From Crenothrix polyspora (GTDB lineage Bacteria > Pseudomonadota > Gammaproteobacteria > Methylococcales > Methylomonadaceae), in contig NZ_FUKI01000166.1 of assembly GCF_900163755.1 (NCBI RefSeq), positions 1 to 34,571 on the forward strand: a stretch of 34,571 bases of DNA. The letters are read 5' to 3'. The translations under genes were made by a program, and so were the position numbers. The notes under the pieces were generated by a model. It saw nothing but the letters and a program-made list of their open reading frames with translations. It did not search any database and was not told the origin of the DNA. Shown here piece by piece: positions 15,070-24,679 of this stretch. Each line of letters starts with the position of its first letter. The stretch's first letter is position 1.

Positions 15070-15636
15070 ATGGCCACATTTAGTACGAATGAATTTAAAG
15101 CAGGTTTAAAAGTCATGTTGGATAATGACCCTTGTTCAATTATTGAAAATGAATTTGTAAAACCTGGCAAAGGCCAAGCGTTTAGTCGGGTAAGAATTAG
15201 AAATTTAAAAACCGGCCGTGTTATCGAAAGAACCTTTAAATCCGGTGAGTCACTTGAAGGCGCTGACGTGGTTGACGTTGACATGCAATATCTGTACAAC
15301 GACGGCGAATACCGACATTTTATGCAACCGGATACTTTTGAGCAGTATCAAGCCAATGACATCATTGTCGGTGATGCTGCATTGTGGCTAAAAGACCAAG
15401 ATTCTTGTACGGTAACGTTATGGAATGATGCGCCGCTGGCGGTTACTCCTATTAACTTTGTCGAATTAAAAATTATTGAAACCGACCCTGGTGTGCGCGG
15501 CGATACCTCTGGTGGTGGCGGCAAACCAGCTAAATTGGAAACGGGCGCGGTGGTGAGAGTGCCATTATTTGTGCAAACCGATGAAGTGATTAAGGTTGAT
15601 ACCCGTACCGGTGAATATATTTCCCGCGTAAAATAA
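15070..15636 (+). CDS. efp: Elongation factor P
   Basis: 188 residues, full length. EF-P enters the ribosome between P and E sites to relieve stalling at polyproline. Seen: [17 protein letters not shown], the loop [10 protein letters not shown] with Lys34 at the position modified in E. coli, and the family signature region [20 protein letters not shown]. The ATG at 15070 is chosen because GAGG lies 6 bases upstream and the family starts here; a longer frame from 14989 is not credible. epmA starts 2 bases after its stop, so modifier and target are co-transcribed. Confidence 0.97.
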   Translation: MATFSTNEFKAGLKVMLDNDPCSIIENEFVKPGKGQAFSRVRIRNLKTGRVIERTFKSGESLEGADVVDVDMQYLYNDGEYRHFMQPDTFEQYQANDIIVGDAALWLKDQDSCTVTLWNDAPLAVTPINFVELKIIETDPGVRGDTSGGGGKPAKLETGAVVRVPLFVQTDEVIKVDTRTGEYISRVK

Positions 15637-15638
15637 GC

Positions 15639-16622
15639 GTGCTTGAATCGTGGCAGCCAAGTTGTTCTGTGGCTATGTTGCGGCTACGGGCGCAGATGAT
15701 ACAACAAATACGGCAGTTTTTTTTAAAAAAAGCGGTTTTGGAAGTAGAAACACCTTTGCTATCTCATGCCGTAGGCACTGATCCGCAATTGGCATTTTTT
15801 ACCACCAGGTATTGTGCGACACCAATTGAGCAAACACTGTTTTTACAAACTTCACCCGAGTTTGCCATGAAGCGCTTGTTGGCAGCGGGCAGCGGGTCTA
15901 TCTTCCAGATTTGTAAAGCATTTAGAAACGGGGAATCAGGTCGATTTCATAACCCTGAATTTACTTTATTGGAATGGTATCGTGTCGGCTTTAATTTACC
16001 TGCGTTAATGGATGAAGTCGCTGAATTAATAAATCAGTTAGCAGTGCAGTGTCATCAAGTTTTGGCGGCAACGCAGCGTAGTAGTTATTCGTCGGTATTT
16101 AAGCAGTATACTGGCTTAGATGCGTTGCGTTTTGATTACGACGCGTATTGCCGTTACGCCCTGGGGCAACAATGCTCAGAGGCGCTCACTTTGTGCGGTG
16201 AAGATCATGTTTTATGGCTGGATTTTATTTTCAGTCATTACATTCAGCCGCATTTAGGTGAAAATCATCTGTGTATGATTTATGATTATCCTGCCTGCCA
16301 ATCATCGTTAGCGCGAATTAAACCAAACAATCCCTTGCTTGCAGAGCGTGTAGAATTGTTTATTAATGGGGTTGAGCTGGGTAACGGCTATTACGAATTA
16401 ATTGATAGCAAAGAACAAGATAAACGTTTTAACGACGAAATAGCGTTGAGATACCAACAAAAACTACCTGAAAGTATTAAGGATCAACGATTGATTGACG
16501 CATTAAACGCCGGATTACCAGAATGTTCAGGTATAGCCATAGGCCTTGATCGTTTGCTTATGGTATTATCCGACAGTCGCTCAATCGATGATGTGTTGAG
16601 CTTTCCCACACACAGAGCTTAA
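15639..16622 (+). CDS. epmA: EF-P lysine lysyltransferase EpmA (GenX/PoxA)
   Basis: 327 residues, a truncated class II lysyl-tRNA synthetase paralogue without anticodon domain, which attaches beta-lysine to Lys34 of EF-P. Seen: VLEVETPLLSHAVGTDPQLA, motif 2 FRNGESGRFHNPEFTLLEWY and motif 3 GIAIGLDRLLMVLS, plus the family end IDDVLSFPTHRA. GTG start 2 bases after efp. With epmB across the divergent promoter, both known lysylation enzymes sit next to the substrate gene. The hydroxylase EpmC is not in this window. Confidence 0.95.
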   Translation: MLESWQPSCSVAMLRLRAQMIQQIRQFFLKKAVLEVETPLLSHAVGTDPQLAFFTTRYCATPIEQTLFLQTSPEFAMKRLLAAGSGSIFQICKAFRNGESGRFHNPEFTLLEWYRVGFNLPALMDEVAELINQLAVQCHQVLAATQRSSYSSVFKQYTGLDALRFDYDAYCRYALGQQCSEALTLCGEDHVLWLDFIFSHYIQPHLGENHLCMIYDYPACQSSLARIKPNNPLLAERVELFINGVELGNGYYELIDSKEQDKRFNDEIALRYQQKLPESIKDQRLIDALNAGLPECSGIAIGLDRLLMVLSDSRSIDDVLSFPTHRA

Positions 16623-16691
16623 GCTGAATATAATGTTTGCAGTGCTATACTCATGCCCGTTTCGGGGCTGGAAATCATCTCTTGTTTTTAA

Positions 16692-19172
16692 ATGCCGACT
16701 ATGAAATCAAATATCTTTGCCCGCGTGTTGCTGCTGTGCTTATTTGTTTCTCAAGCGGTTAAAAGTGAGGACGAATTTTTTGTAAAAGATATTAAAATTA
16801 ATGGCTTGAAACGCATTTCTCAAGGTGCTGTTTTTAATTATCTGCCGATTAATGTCGGTGAGCGTTTTTCTTTGGAAAATGCGGGGCCGGCGATTAAAGC
16901 GTTATTTAAAACCGGTTTTTTTAAAGATGTCGCTTTAGAAAGAGACGGTTCAACCTTAGTTATTAATGTGATTGAGCGTCCATCTATCGCAAAAATTCTC
17001 ATTGAAGGTAATAAAGACCTCAGCAAAGAGGACTTAACAAAAGCTTTAGATAAAATTGGTTTGTCCGAAGGTAAGGTGTTCGATAGGCAAGTGTTAGATA
17101 AAGTACAATTGGAGTTAAATCGCCAATATTTAAGTCACGGTAAGTACGGTTTAAAAATTAAAACCGAAGTGGCTGATCTGACCCGTAATCGCGTGGGGAT
17201 TAATATTAAAATCTCCGAAGGCCGCGTTACTAAAATTAAGCAAATTAATATTGTAGGTAATACGGTTTTTGATGACAAATTATTACTGAGAAACTTTGAG
17301 CTTAGCACGTCTAATTTGTTGTCGTTTTATACTAAAAATGATCAGTATTCCAAGCAAAAACTGTCAGCGGATTTAGAAACTTTACGTTCATATTATTTGG
17401 ATCGTGGCTATATCAATTTTTCTATAGACTCCACGCAAGTTGCTATTACACCAGATAAAAAAGATATTTACGTGACCATCAACGTCAAGGAAGGCGCGGT
17501 GTTTAACGTGGAAAAAGTAAAATTAACCGGTAATTTGGTGGTTAAGCCCGATGAGATGATTAAACTGGTTGGTATTGGCCCTGAGGAAGTATTTTCCAGA
17601 AAAGCCGCCACCGAAACTCAAAAAGCCTTGCAAGATCGTTTAGGTGATGAGGGCTATGCGTTTGCTAATGTCAATATGATACCGGAGATTAACGACGTTA
17701 AAAAAACGGTGGATATGACATTTTTTGTTGATCCTGGTAAACGTGTTTATGTTCGTAAAATTAACATGAAGGGCAATACTAAAACCCGTGATGAAGTGTT
17801 GCGCCGCGAAATGCGTCAGATGGAATCCAGTTGGGCATCTGGTTCAAAAATTGAGCGCTCCAAAACGCGCTTAGAACGTTTGGGTTATTTTGAATCTGTT
17901 AATGTGGAAACGCCGCCTGTGCCAGGTACAGCCGATCAGATCGATGTCAATTATACCGTGACTGAAAAAGCCTCAGGTAATTTGTCGGCTGGGGTGGGCT
18001 TTTCGCAAACACAAGGGATTGTACTGAATGCCAACGTCTCGCAAGATAACGTGTTTGGGTCGGGTAAGCGGGTTAATGTGGCATTTAATAACAGTAATTA
18101 CGCTACCAACTATCAATTTGGTTTTTTTAACCCCTACTTTACTCCAGATGGTATTAGTTTGGGTTACAACCTAGGCTATTCAAAACGTAATGCAGGACAA
18201 GTCAATATTGCCAATTATTCTACGGATGTGTTTAATGGTGGTGTGGATTTGGGAATTCCGTTAAATGAATTTGATCAGTTACGTTTTGGTTTTGATGTTA
18301 AGCACACCACGCTTAAGCTGCCTAATTCGTCTAGCTATGATTGTTTTGGCAGTATCCAGTGCGGTAACAGAGTGTCATCGGAAGCGCTGGGTTATATTGA
18401 ACCAACATCTGATGATTATATTGATCATGTTACCTTATCAAATACATCCAGAGAAATTAGTGATTTTGTAGGGGAGGAAGGTAATAAATTTTTAACTTTT
18501 TCACCTTCGATAGGCTGGACGCATGATACATTAAATCGCGCCATATTTCCTACCAAGGGTGGGCAGCAACGTTTTTCTGCGTTAGCAACTATACCTGGTA
18601 GCGATTTACAGTTTTATAAAGTCAGCTATAAACATCAGTTGTATTTGCCTTTGGCAAGGGACTTAACATTAAGGTTACAGGCCGAGATAGCGCACGGTGA
18701 TGGTTACGGTAATACCAGTGGCTTACCCTTTTTTGAAAACTATTTTGGTGGTGGTACCGGTTCTGTACGCGGTTTTAGGAATAATACTTTGGGGCCTAGA
18801 GGGCATATTACTACCGACACACTCAGGCAAGAAAATCCGAATAGTCCGCTTTTAAATAGCTATACGTTTAATTCTAGCCAAACGGGCAGGCCATTAGGTG
18901 GCTCAAATAAACTGATTGCCAGTGCGGAATTATTTTTTCCCGTACCGTTTTTTGCTGAGACTAAGTCGGTTCGGTTAGGCACTTTTTTGGATGCGGGTCG
19001 TATTCAAAATGGTTTTGGACTTAATAATATGAAATATTCTGCTGGCGTGACCGGCGAATGGCTATCACCATTTGGTGCGCTATCGGTCAGTTTTGCTTAC
19101 CCTATTAATGCCGATAAAGATCGGGGTGATCAGACGCAGCCGTTTCAATTTAACTTTGGTCAAAACTTTTAA
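16692..19172 (+). CDS. bamA: Outer-membrane protein assembly factor BamA
   Basis: 826 residues. It inserts beta-barrel proteins into the outer membrane. Seen: a signal peptide (hydrophobic RVLLLCLFVSQAV, probable cut near residue 25), POTRA repeats over about residues 27-425 with typical IxGN motifs (IEGNKDLSKEDL, INIVGNTVFDDKLLLR, INMKGNTKTRDEVLRREM), then the Omp85 barrel with GTGSVRGFRNNTLGPRG near residue 690 and a final phenylalanine. An alternative ATG three codons later (16701) would also fit the signal peptide. It follows epmA by 69 bases, not the usual rseP. Confidence 0.96.
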   Translation: MPTMKSNIFARVLLLCLFVSQAVKSEDEFFVKDIKINGLKRISQGAVFNYLPINVGERFSLENAGPAIKALFKTGFFKDVALERDGSTLVINVIERPSIAKILIEGNKDLSKEDLTKALDKIGLSEGKVFDRQVLDKVQLELNRQYLSHGKYGLKIKTEVADLTRNRVGINIKISEGRVTKIKQINIVGNTVFDDKLLLRNFELSTSNLLSFYTKNDQYSKQKLSADLETLRSYYLDRGYINFSIDSTQVAITPDKKDIYVTINVKEGAVFNVEKVKLTGNLVVKPDEMIKLVGIGPEEVFSRKAATETQKALQDRLGDEGYAFANVNMIPEINDVKKTVDMTFFVDPGKRVYVRKINMKGNTKTRDEVLRREMRQMESSWASGSKIERSKTRLERLGYFESVNVETPPVPGTADQIDVNYTVTEKASGNLSAGVGFSQTQGIVLNANVSQDNVFGSGKRVNVAFNNSNYATNYQFGFFNPYFTPDGISLGYNLGYSKRNAGQVNIANYSTDVFNGGVDLGIPLNEFDQLRFGFDVKHTTLKLPNSSSYDCFGSIQCGNRVSSEALGYIEPTSDDYIDHVTLSNTSREISDFVGEEGNKFLTFSPSIGWTHDTLNRAIFPTKGGQQRFSALATIPGSDLQFYKVSYKHQLYLPLARDLTLRLQAEIAHGDGYGNTSGLPFFENYFGGGTGSVRGFRNNTLGPRGHITTDTLRQENPNSPLLNSYTFNSSQTGRPLGGSNKLIASAELFFPVPFFAETKSVRLGTFLDAGRIQNGFGLNNMKYSAGVTGEWLSPFGALSVSFAYPINADKDRGDQTQPFQFNFGQNF

Positions 19173-19261
19173 GCAGTGTATATATAGTCACCTGCCTTAT
19201 CTAATATTTTAAGCTCATCAATCACATTTTAATTTAATTATCTTTGGAGAATCATTTAACA

Positions 19262-19768
19262 ATGAAAACAAAAATTGCTTTATTTTTAGGCTTGGGTTTG
19301 GCGCTAACGGCAACTGCCAGTGTTGCTGAGTTAAAAATTGGTGTCGTTAATATCAATGCTGTGCTTGAAAAATCAACACAATTTGAAGAAGCTAAGCGCC
19401 GCATGGATCAAAAATTTTTACCGCGTAAAAAACAATTGGAAGCACAGCAAACTGAAATTCAAGGCATGGATGAAAAATTATCCAAAGATGCTTCCGTGAT
19501 GGGTGATGCGGAACGCCGTAAGATGGAAAAAGAAATTCAAGGTAAAGTACGTGATGCCAAAAGACAGCAACAAGAGTTTATGGAAGACTTTAATGCCAGT
19601 CGCAACGAAGAATTAGGCAAAGTACAGCGTCATATTCTTGAGGCTATCCGTGCTATTGCTAAAGATGATAAATTCGATTTATTATTGACAGAAGGTGTTA
19701 TTTATTCAAATCAAGATATTGATGTGACTGCACAAGTTCAGAAAAAATTGTCTAGTATGCCAAAATAA
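19262..19768 (+). CDS. skp: Periplasmic chaperone Skp/OmpH
   Basis: 168 residues. It holds unfolded outer-membrane proteins in the periplasm and delivers them to BamA, whose gene lies just upstream. Seen: signal peptide [20 protein letters not shown] with a cut after VA, the first strand [13 protein letters not shown], a long charged helical hairpin (about residues 45-130) with many Lys/Glu/Gln, and the end strand [14 protein letters not shown]. The ATG at 19262 is chosen for the signal peptide; GGAG lies 12 bases upstream. Confidence 0.93.
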   Translation: MKTKIALFLGLGLALTATASVAELKIGVVNINAVLEKSTQFEEAKRRMDQKFLPRKKQLEAQQTEIQGMDEKLSKDASVMGDAERRKMEKEIQGKVRDAKRQQQEFMEDFNASRNEELGKVQRHILEAIRAIAKDDKFDLLLTEGVIYSNQDIDVTAQVQKKLSSMPK

Positions 19769-19817
19769 TGGTGGTAGCTTTTTTGTTTTTGAACGCACAC
19801 ATAATACGATAACCCAT

Positions 19818-20267
19818 ATGTCTATCAAGCTGGATATTTTACAAATTCAAGCCTTCTTGTCACACCGCTATCCGTTTTTATTAATTGATAGAGTGCTTGA
19901 ATGTGAGCCAGGAGTACGACTTCTGGGATTAAAAAATGTTACTTACAATGAACCCTATTTTCAAGGTCATTTTCCACAAAAACCTATCATGCCGGGTGTA
20001 TTGATTCTGGAGGCTTTGGCGCAATCTACCGGATTATTGGCATCGGAGACAGCCGGTGACGAATTGGCTGGAATGATTTATTACTTAGTTGGCATTGATA
20101 AGGCTAAATTTAAAAGACCGGTGGTACCCGGTGATCAGTTGATGCTAGAAGCTAAGTTTGTTAAAAGCAAACGCAATATTTGGGCATTTGAATGCCGTGC
20201 GGAAGTGGATGGTGAGTTTGTTGCCAGCGCGGAAATTCGCTGTGCTGCCGTGGTACAATCGCTTTGA
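19818..20267 (+). CDS. fabZ: 3-hydroxyacyl-[ACP] dehydratase FabZ
   Basis: 149 residues. Dehydrates 3-hydroxyacyl-ACP in fatty acid synthesis and competes with LpxA for the same substrate pool. Seen: [19 protein letters not shown], and the active-site block [20 protein letters not shown] with the catalytic His and Glu, then [12 protein letters not shown]. It follows skp by 49 bases; the lpxD gene usually found between them is absent. It overlaps lpxA by 4 bases. Confidence 0.96.
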   Translation: MSIKLDILQIQAFLSHRYPFLLIDRVLECEPGVRLLGLKNVTYNEPYFQGHFPQKPIMPGVLILEALAQSTGLLASETAGDELAGMIYYLVGIDKAKFKRPVVPGDQLMLEAKFVKSKRNIWAFECRAEVDGEFVASAEIRCAAVVQSL

Positions 20268-21034
20268 TTCATCCAGCGGCTATCATCAATCGCACTGCTG
20301 AATTGGCCAGTGATGTCAGTGTTGGTGCGTTTTCAGTGATAGGCGCTGATGTTGAAATTGGTGCCGGCACTGTGATAGGGCCGCATGTGATCATCAATGG
20401 ACCTACGCTTATTGGTGAGTATAACCATATTTACCAATTTAGCTCTATTGGTGAAGACCCACAAGATAAAAAATACGATCATGAAATAACCCGATTGGTG
20501 ATTGGTGATAGAAATATCATTCGTGAGTTTTCTTCTATGCACAGAGGCACGATACAAGATCACAGCGTTACTCACATTGGCAATGACAATCTGTTTATGG
20601 CTTATACCCATGTTGCGCATGATTGTGTGATTGGTAATCATGTAATTATGGCCAATGGCGCATCGTTAGCGGGACATGTGCATCTGAATAGCCATGCTAT
20701 TTTGGGTGGTTTTACTTTAGTGCATCAATTTACCAAGATAGGTCAGTACAGCTTTGCAGCGATGGGCAGTGCGATTACTCAAGACATTCCGCCTTTTGTA
20801 ATGGTGGGTGGTAAACCGACTAAGCCACACGGTATTAATTCTGTCGGTATGGAGCGCAATGGCATTTCTGCTGAAGATATACGTTTGATTCGTAAAGCTT
20901 ATAAAATGATTTATAAAATGAATCTGCGTTTAGAAGATGCGATTGATCAAATGGAAGATCTGGCGGGAGATAGCAAAGAATTATCTGATATGGTGAGTTT
21001 TCTGCGTAATGTCAGCCGGGGTATTTTGCGCTAG
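20264..21034 (+). CDS. lpxA: UDP-N-acetylglucosamine acyltransferase LpxA
   Basis: 256 residues, full length. First step of lipid A synthesis: moves a 3-hydroxyacyl chain from ACP to UDP-GlcNAc. Seen: hexapeptide repeats ([20 protein letters not shown]), the [12 protein letters not shown] motif, the catalytic-His region [19 protein letters not shown] and the C-terminal helical domain. The start is a TTG at 20264 inside the fabZ end (TTGA overlap); no ATG fits. Its stop shares one base with the rnhB start. Confidence 0.96.
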   Translation: MIHPAAIINRTAELASDVSVGAFSVIGADVEIGAGTVIGPHVIINGPTLIGEYNHIYQFSSIGEDPQDKKYDHEITRLVIGDRNIIREFSSMHRGTIQDHSVTHIGNDNLFMAYTHVAHDCVIGNHVIMANGASLAGHVHLNSHAILGGFTLVHQFTKIGQYSFAAMGSAITQDIPPFVMVGGKPTKPHGINSVGMERNGISAEDIRLIRKAYKMIYKMNLRLEDAIDQMEDLAGDSKELSDMVSFLRNVSRGILR

Positions 21035-21606
21035 TGGCTACGATTGCAGGTGTTGATGAAGCGGGACGTGGGCCTTTGGCGGGTGCTGTGGTTGCGGCAG
21101 CAGTGATCTTAAATCCTCAAAGGCCAATCGTCGGTTTAGCGGATTCTAAAATACTGAGTGAAAATAAGCGTGAAGCCTTGTATTCGCTTATTATTGATTG
21201 CACGTTAAGTTGGTGTATTGCTTCAGCCAGTGTTGAGGAAATTGATGAGCTTAATATCTTGCAAGCTACTTTATTGGCTATGCAACGCGCGGTACACGGC
21301 TTGTCTATTCAACCGGATGAAGTGCTGGTGGATGGTAATCGGCTGCCCAGGTTGTCTATGCCGGCTCAGGCAATTGTTAAAGGTGATAGTAAGATTCAGG
21401 CTATCAGTGCCGCGTCTATTTTAGCCAAAGTAACGCGGGATAGAATGATGGTGGATTGCCATAAAGCTTATCCTGATTTTGCTTTTCATTTGCATAAAGG
21501 TTATGGCACTAAGCACCATTTGGCGGAGCTTGAGCAGTTTGGTTATTTGCCAGTACACCGGAAAACCTTTGCGCCAATCAAGCATATGTTGGGTGCGCAG
21601 AAATGA
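21034..21606 (+). CDS. rnhB: Ribonuclease HII
   Basis: 190 residues. Cuts RNA in RNA-DNA hybrids and removes single ribonucleotides. Seen: [20 protein letters not shown] with the catalytic Asp-Glu pair, [22 protein letters not shown] and [14 protein letters not shown], with the final [11 protein letters not shown] motif. GTG start sharing its first base with the lpxA stop. In most gammaproteobacteria lpxB separates the two; here they are directly fused end to end. Confidence 0.95.
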   Translation: MATIAGVDEAGRGPLAGAVVAAAVILNPQRPIVGLADSKILSENKREALYSLIIDCTLSWCIASASVEEIDELNILQATLLAMQRAVHGLSIQPDEVLVDGNRLPRLSMPAQAIVKGDSKIQAISAASILAKVTRDRMMVDCHKAYPDFAFHLHKGYGTKHHLAELEQFGYLPVHRKTFAPIKHMLGAQK

Positions 21607-21649
21607 ACGATACCATAGTTTTCATTATGCTCGATTCATCTTATCAAAT

Positions 21650-22894
21650 TTAATCGTCCACTAATTCCGTCCAGCTACAACGTTCTTTAATCAGCTTGCT
21701 GGTTCTCACATTACCAATTCCCTTGGCAATTAAGGCAATGACGCGGTCGTCTTTGCCATAACCAACGTGGGCGCTTAACGGGTTGGCCAATTTTCCCAGG
21801 CCAAACGCATCAAAAATACTGGCGACGTTGATATTAACGTTGGTCACGTCTATACACAATCTTGAATCCATGTATTTTTCGGTAAAGCCTTGCGGGATGG
21901 CGTAGCTGAGCAAATCGTTTGGGTCGCTGAAGGCAATGATTGGGGTTTTTTTCAGCATCCGCAGAGGGTATTTAGCGCCATTTGTTTGGCAATACGCCGC
22001 TTTCTGGTCGCTGATGTCCGGCAGTTTTCGTCCTAATTGCAACATAGGCAATTGGTTGGACATCATGTAAATCGGAATTTCCTTGTTTTGCAGCGCTTCA
22101 CGGAAATCGGCATCTCGATCCGGCAATATCGTTGCAATGCGCTGCATGCCATCAATGGTAATACGGCTGCCCAGGCTGTGCGAGACAATCGCGTATTGGT
22201 CGTTGCGGATATTATCGGCTGCACCGTCATCATTAAACGAACAGGCAGCGCTGATACCGGTGGGTAGGCTATCCCAGCGGCTTTTGGTCATCCAGCAAAA
22301 TGATTGCGTGAACGATTTTAAAATATCGCTTCGGCTTTCACCTAAATAAATAATAGGATCGGGGCCGGTATCGTTGGAAAACTTTTTCATCATGTCGTTA
22401 ATGGCCGCTCGGCGGAAAGAATATTCCCCTGAGTTGTCATAAGCCAGCACTTCTTTTTGTCTGGCAGTAATTGCCGACCACGTCAGTTCATAGAACAACA
22501 ATTCTTTATTGCGGTCTTTACTGAGCAAGCGTGAAATTTTTAAGTTACCCAGATTTTTACGGGTATCGTTGCGGTCGGTTAGGGTGATGTTTTTTTGTTG
22601 ACTGGACATGACCGGTAAATTGAGTTCACGTCCTAGCTTTTCTAAAAACTCAGTTGCATAACCAGGCAAATGGTCGCCCACACCATGTATCATCAGCACT
22701 TTCATCTTGCCGTGTCTGCTGTCTAAATGCGGCGCAAGGCCAGCAAATGCTTTGCCCCAAATTTCACAGACACGGGTATCTTCGGATCGCTGTTTTTCCA
22801 ATACGGTTTCAACAATGCTTTTGCCAAAACTGGCACAGCCTGATAAATGGCTAATGCTGAGTGCTAATAACAAAGGCTTAATAAGCTGTTTCAT
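21650..22894 (-). CDS. Lipoprotein with alpha/beta-hydrolase motifs
   Basis: 414 residues from the ATG at 22892-22894. A lipoprotein signal is clear: MKQLIKPLLLALSISHLSGC with lipobox L-S-G-C at residues 16-19, then ASFGKS, so outer-membrane sorting is likely. An oxyanion-type motif VLMIHGVGDHLPGYATEF lies near residue 65, and a nucleophile elbow IVSHSLGSRIT (S-H-S-L-G, Ser as G-x-S-x-G variant) near 245. A late histidine in LSAHVGYGKDDRV could complete a triad. Related to lipase-like or esterase-like proteins, but no named family is recognised. Convergent with rnhB, 43 bases away. Confidence 0.7.
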   Translation of the reverse strand: MKQLIKPLLLALSISHLSGCASFGKSIVETVLEKQRSEDTRVCEIWGKAFAGLAPHLDSRHGKMKVLMIHGVGDHLPGYATEFLEKLGRELNLPVMSSQQKNITLTDRNDTRKNLGNLKISRLLSKDRNKELLFYELTWSAITARQKEVLAYDNSGEYSFRRAAINDMMKKFSNDTGPDPIIYLGESRSDILKSFTQSFCWMTKSRWDSLPTGISAACSFNDDGAADNIRNDQYAIVSHSLGSRITIDGMQRIATILPDRDADFREALQNKEIPIYMMSNQLPMLQLGRKLPDISDQKAAYCQTNGAKYPLRMLKKTPIIAFSDPNDLLSYAIPQGFTEKYMDSRLCIDVTNVNINVASIFDAFGLGKLANPLSAHVGYGKDDRVIALIAKGIGNVRTSKLIKERCSWTELVDD

Positions 22895-22946
22895 GATTTT
22901 ATGATGTGAATTTTGGGTTATCAACTTAAACGGGGACAAAGTGTAG

Positions 22947-22975
22947 GTTGGGTTGAACGCTTTTCTCAACCCAAC
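22947..22975. repeat. Perfect hairpin GTTGGGTTGA / TCAACCCAAC
   Basis: 10-bp perfect arms around a 9-base loop in the 199-base gap between the lipoprotein gene and the plsC-like gene. A GTAGGTTGGGTTGA...CAACCCAACATG form is seen in many bacterial intergenic repeats. No T run follows on the minus strand. Confidence 0.55.
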
Positions 22976-22996
22976 ATGACCAAGACGTTATTTATA

Positions 22997-23024
22997 TTGG
23001 GCTGTCAAACAGTAGGCAGCCCAA
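22997..23024. repeat. Hairpin TTGGGCTG / CAGCCCAA
   Basis: 8-bp perfect arms with a 12-base loop, 21 bases from the previous hairpin and downstream of the plsC-like gene read on the minus strand. May serve as its transcript end, although no T run is seen. Confidence 0.4.
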
Positions 23025-23093
23025 CTTACTTGAGCATTATTATTGTTGTCCCGTGTTAAGTGCGTAGCCGAATTTTTAGAGCCAACATAATAA

Positions 23094-23849
23094 TTATGCG
23101 TTGATTTCTTGTAAGTTTTGGCGAATCCAGGCTTCGGTTTCGGCATTAATATCAGTGGCTTTACGGCCTTGGGTTTCAATGATGGGGCCAATTTTGACTT
23201 TAATAACACCAGGGTATTTATAAAAACTGTAGCGTGGCCAAAAATTTCCGGCATTATGGACGATGGGAAGAATAGGACAAGCGGTTTGTTGTGCCAGCAA
23301 CGCCGCGCCAGCGGTAAATTTACCCACTGTTTTAGGTGCAGCACGCGTGCCTTCTGGAAAAACAAGTAGCCATAAGCCATTATTTAAACGCTGTGCGCCT
23401 TGCTCTAATAAGGCGCGTAATGATGCGCGTTGTTTTTTTCGGTTAATAATGATGAACTTAAGCGTGAGTAAAGACCAGCCCCAAACCGGTAATAGCAATA
23501 ATTCACGCTTGATAACGACAGAATGGGGTGGTAAAAGACACCATAAGGCCACTGATTCCCAGGCAGATTGATGATTACTGATGACGATGGTGGGTCGTTG
23601 TGTATTCAGATTTTCTAAGCCTTCTACGGTATAAGTGAGTCCGCAAAAAATACGCAGCATCCATAAAATAAGAAAACACCAGGCACGGCCGATATACCAG
23701 CGAAATTGATAAGATACCATACCCCCTCCGATAAGTAACACGCCGATAATAATGGACGTTATAAATATGCCAATAAACAGCGAGGTTGAGCCTAACAGGT
23801 TTTTGGGTCTCGTGTCTTCTGGGGACGCTGGAGGTGTAGATGGCATCAT
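23094..23849 (-). CDS. plsC: 1-acylglycerol-3-phosphate acyltransferase-like protein (copy 2 of tandem)
   Basis: 251 residues of the PlsC family, membrane-bound, expected to acylate lysophosphatidate. Seen: N-terminal membrane segments (about residues 20-45 and 50-72), motif I as NHQSAWE (H-x4-E instead of H-x4-D), IINRKKQRASL, motif III FPEGTRAAP and motif IV-like ILPIVHNAG. It closely resembles the gene at 23915 from RPKNLLGS to the C terminus, so it is a tandem duplicate. The substitution of Glu for Asp is shared by both and known from related proteobacterial members. Confidence 0.85.
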   Translation of the reverse strand: MMPSTPPASPEDTRPKNLLGSTSLFIGIFITSIIIGVLLIGGGMVSYQFRWYIGRAWCFLILWMLRIFCGLTYTVEGLENLNTQRPTIVISNHQSAWESVALWCLLPPHSVVIKRELLLLPVWGWSLLTLKFIIINRKKQRASLRALLEQGAQRLNNGLWLLVFPEGTRAAPKTVGKFTAGAALLAQQTACPILPIVHNAGNFWPRYSFYKYPGVIKVKIGPIIETQGRKATDINAETEAWIRQNLQEINA

Positions 23850-23914
23850 ATTAACTTATTAAAAATACTGCAATTAGGGTCAGAAAGAGGTGTATTGATT
23901 TTTTTCCATCATGG

Positions 23915-24679
23915 CTAGTCGGGTGATGATGCGGTGATGTTTTGTAAATTGCGGCGTATCCACGCTTCTGCCTCGGCGTTGATGTCTTGGGCTTTGCGAT
24001 TTTTGGTTTCAATCATTGTGCCAATTTTTACTTTAATAACCCCAGGGTATTTATAAAAACTGTAACGTGGCCAAAAATCACCGGCATTATGAACCAGTGG
24101 AATAACCGGATAGCCGGTTTTTTGTGCGAGCATAGCGCCGCCGATATTAAATTTATTAACTGTACCAGGGGCAGAGCGCGTACCTTCTGGAAAAATTAAT
24201 ACACTCAGGCCTTCGTTTAGGTAACGCGTGCCTTGTTCCAGTAAAGACTTTAACGAAGCCCGTTGGTTTTTGCGGTTAATGACGATGGATTTGAGCGTCA
24301 GTAAAGACCAGCCCCAGATAGGAAAGTACAGTAATTCTTTTTTGATAACCACAGAGTGCGGCGGTAAAAATACTCGCAAGGCCAAGGTTTCCCAAGCGGA
24401 TTGGTGATTGCTAAAAAAGATGACCGGTTGTTTGGGATCAATATTTTCCAAGCCTTCCACTTCAAAGCTAAGACCGCAACATACACGAGTAAACCAGCCG
24501 ATAATCAGACACCACAGTCTTCCGATATACCACCTATAGGCGAAATTAAAAATAAGTCCTGTAATCAATAAGATGCCAATGACCGTAGCGGTTGTAAAAA
24601 TACCGATAAACAGTAGGATTGAACCGATTAGATTTTTGGGTCTAAAATCTTCTTGTGCTGAGGTGTCTTGCTGCGTCAT
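23915..24679 (-). CDS. plsC: 1-acylglycerol-3-phosphate acyltransferase-like protein (copy 1 of tandem)
   Basis: 254 residues from the ATG at 24677-24679. Seen: RPKNLIGSILLFIGIFTTAT leading into membrane segments, motif I NHQSAWETL, IVINRKNQRASLKSLLEQGT, FPEGTRSAPGTVNKF and VIPLVHNAGDFWPRYSFYKY. Its start lies inside gmhB, giving an overlap of 38 bases and hence coupled translation. The position after gmhB matches the plsC/lptA-like gene of the Pseudomonas glyQ-glyS-gmhB cluster, so this copy is the likely ancestral one. Confidence 0.87.
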   Translation of the reverse strand: MTQQDTSAQEDFRPKNLIGSILLFIGIFTTATVIGILLITGLIFNFAYRWYIGRLWCLIIGWFTRVCCGLSFEVEGLENIDPKQPVIFFSNHQSAWETLALRVFLPPHSVVIKKELLYFPIWGWSLLTLKSIVINRKNQRASLKSLLEQGTRYLNEGLSVLIFPEGTRSAPGTVNKFNIGGAMLAQKTGYPVIPLVHNAGDFWPRYSFYKYPGVIKVKIGTMIETKNRKAQDINAEAEAWIRRNLQNITASSPD

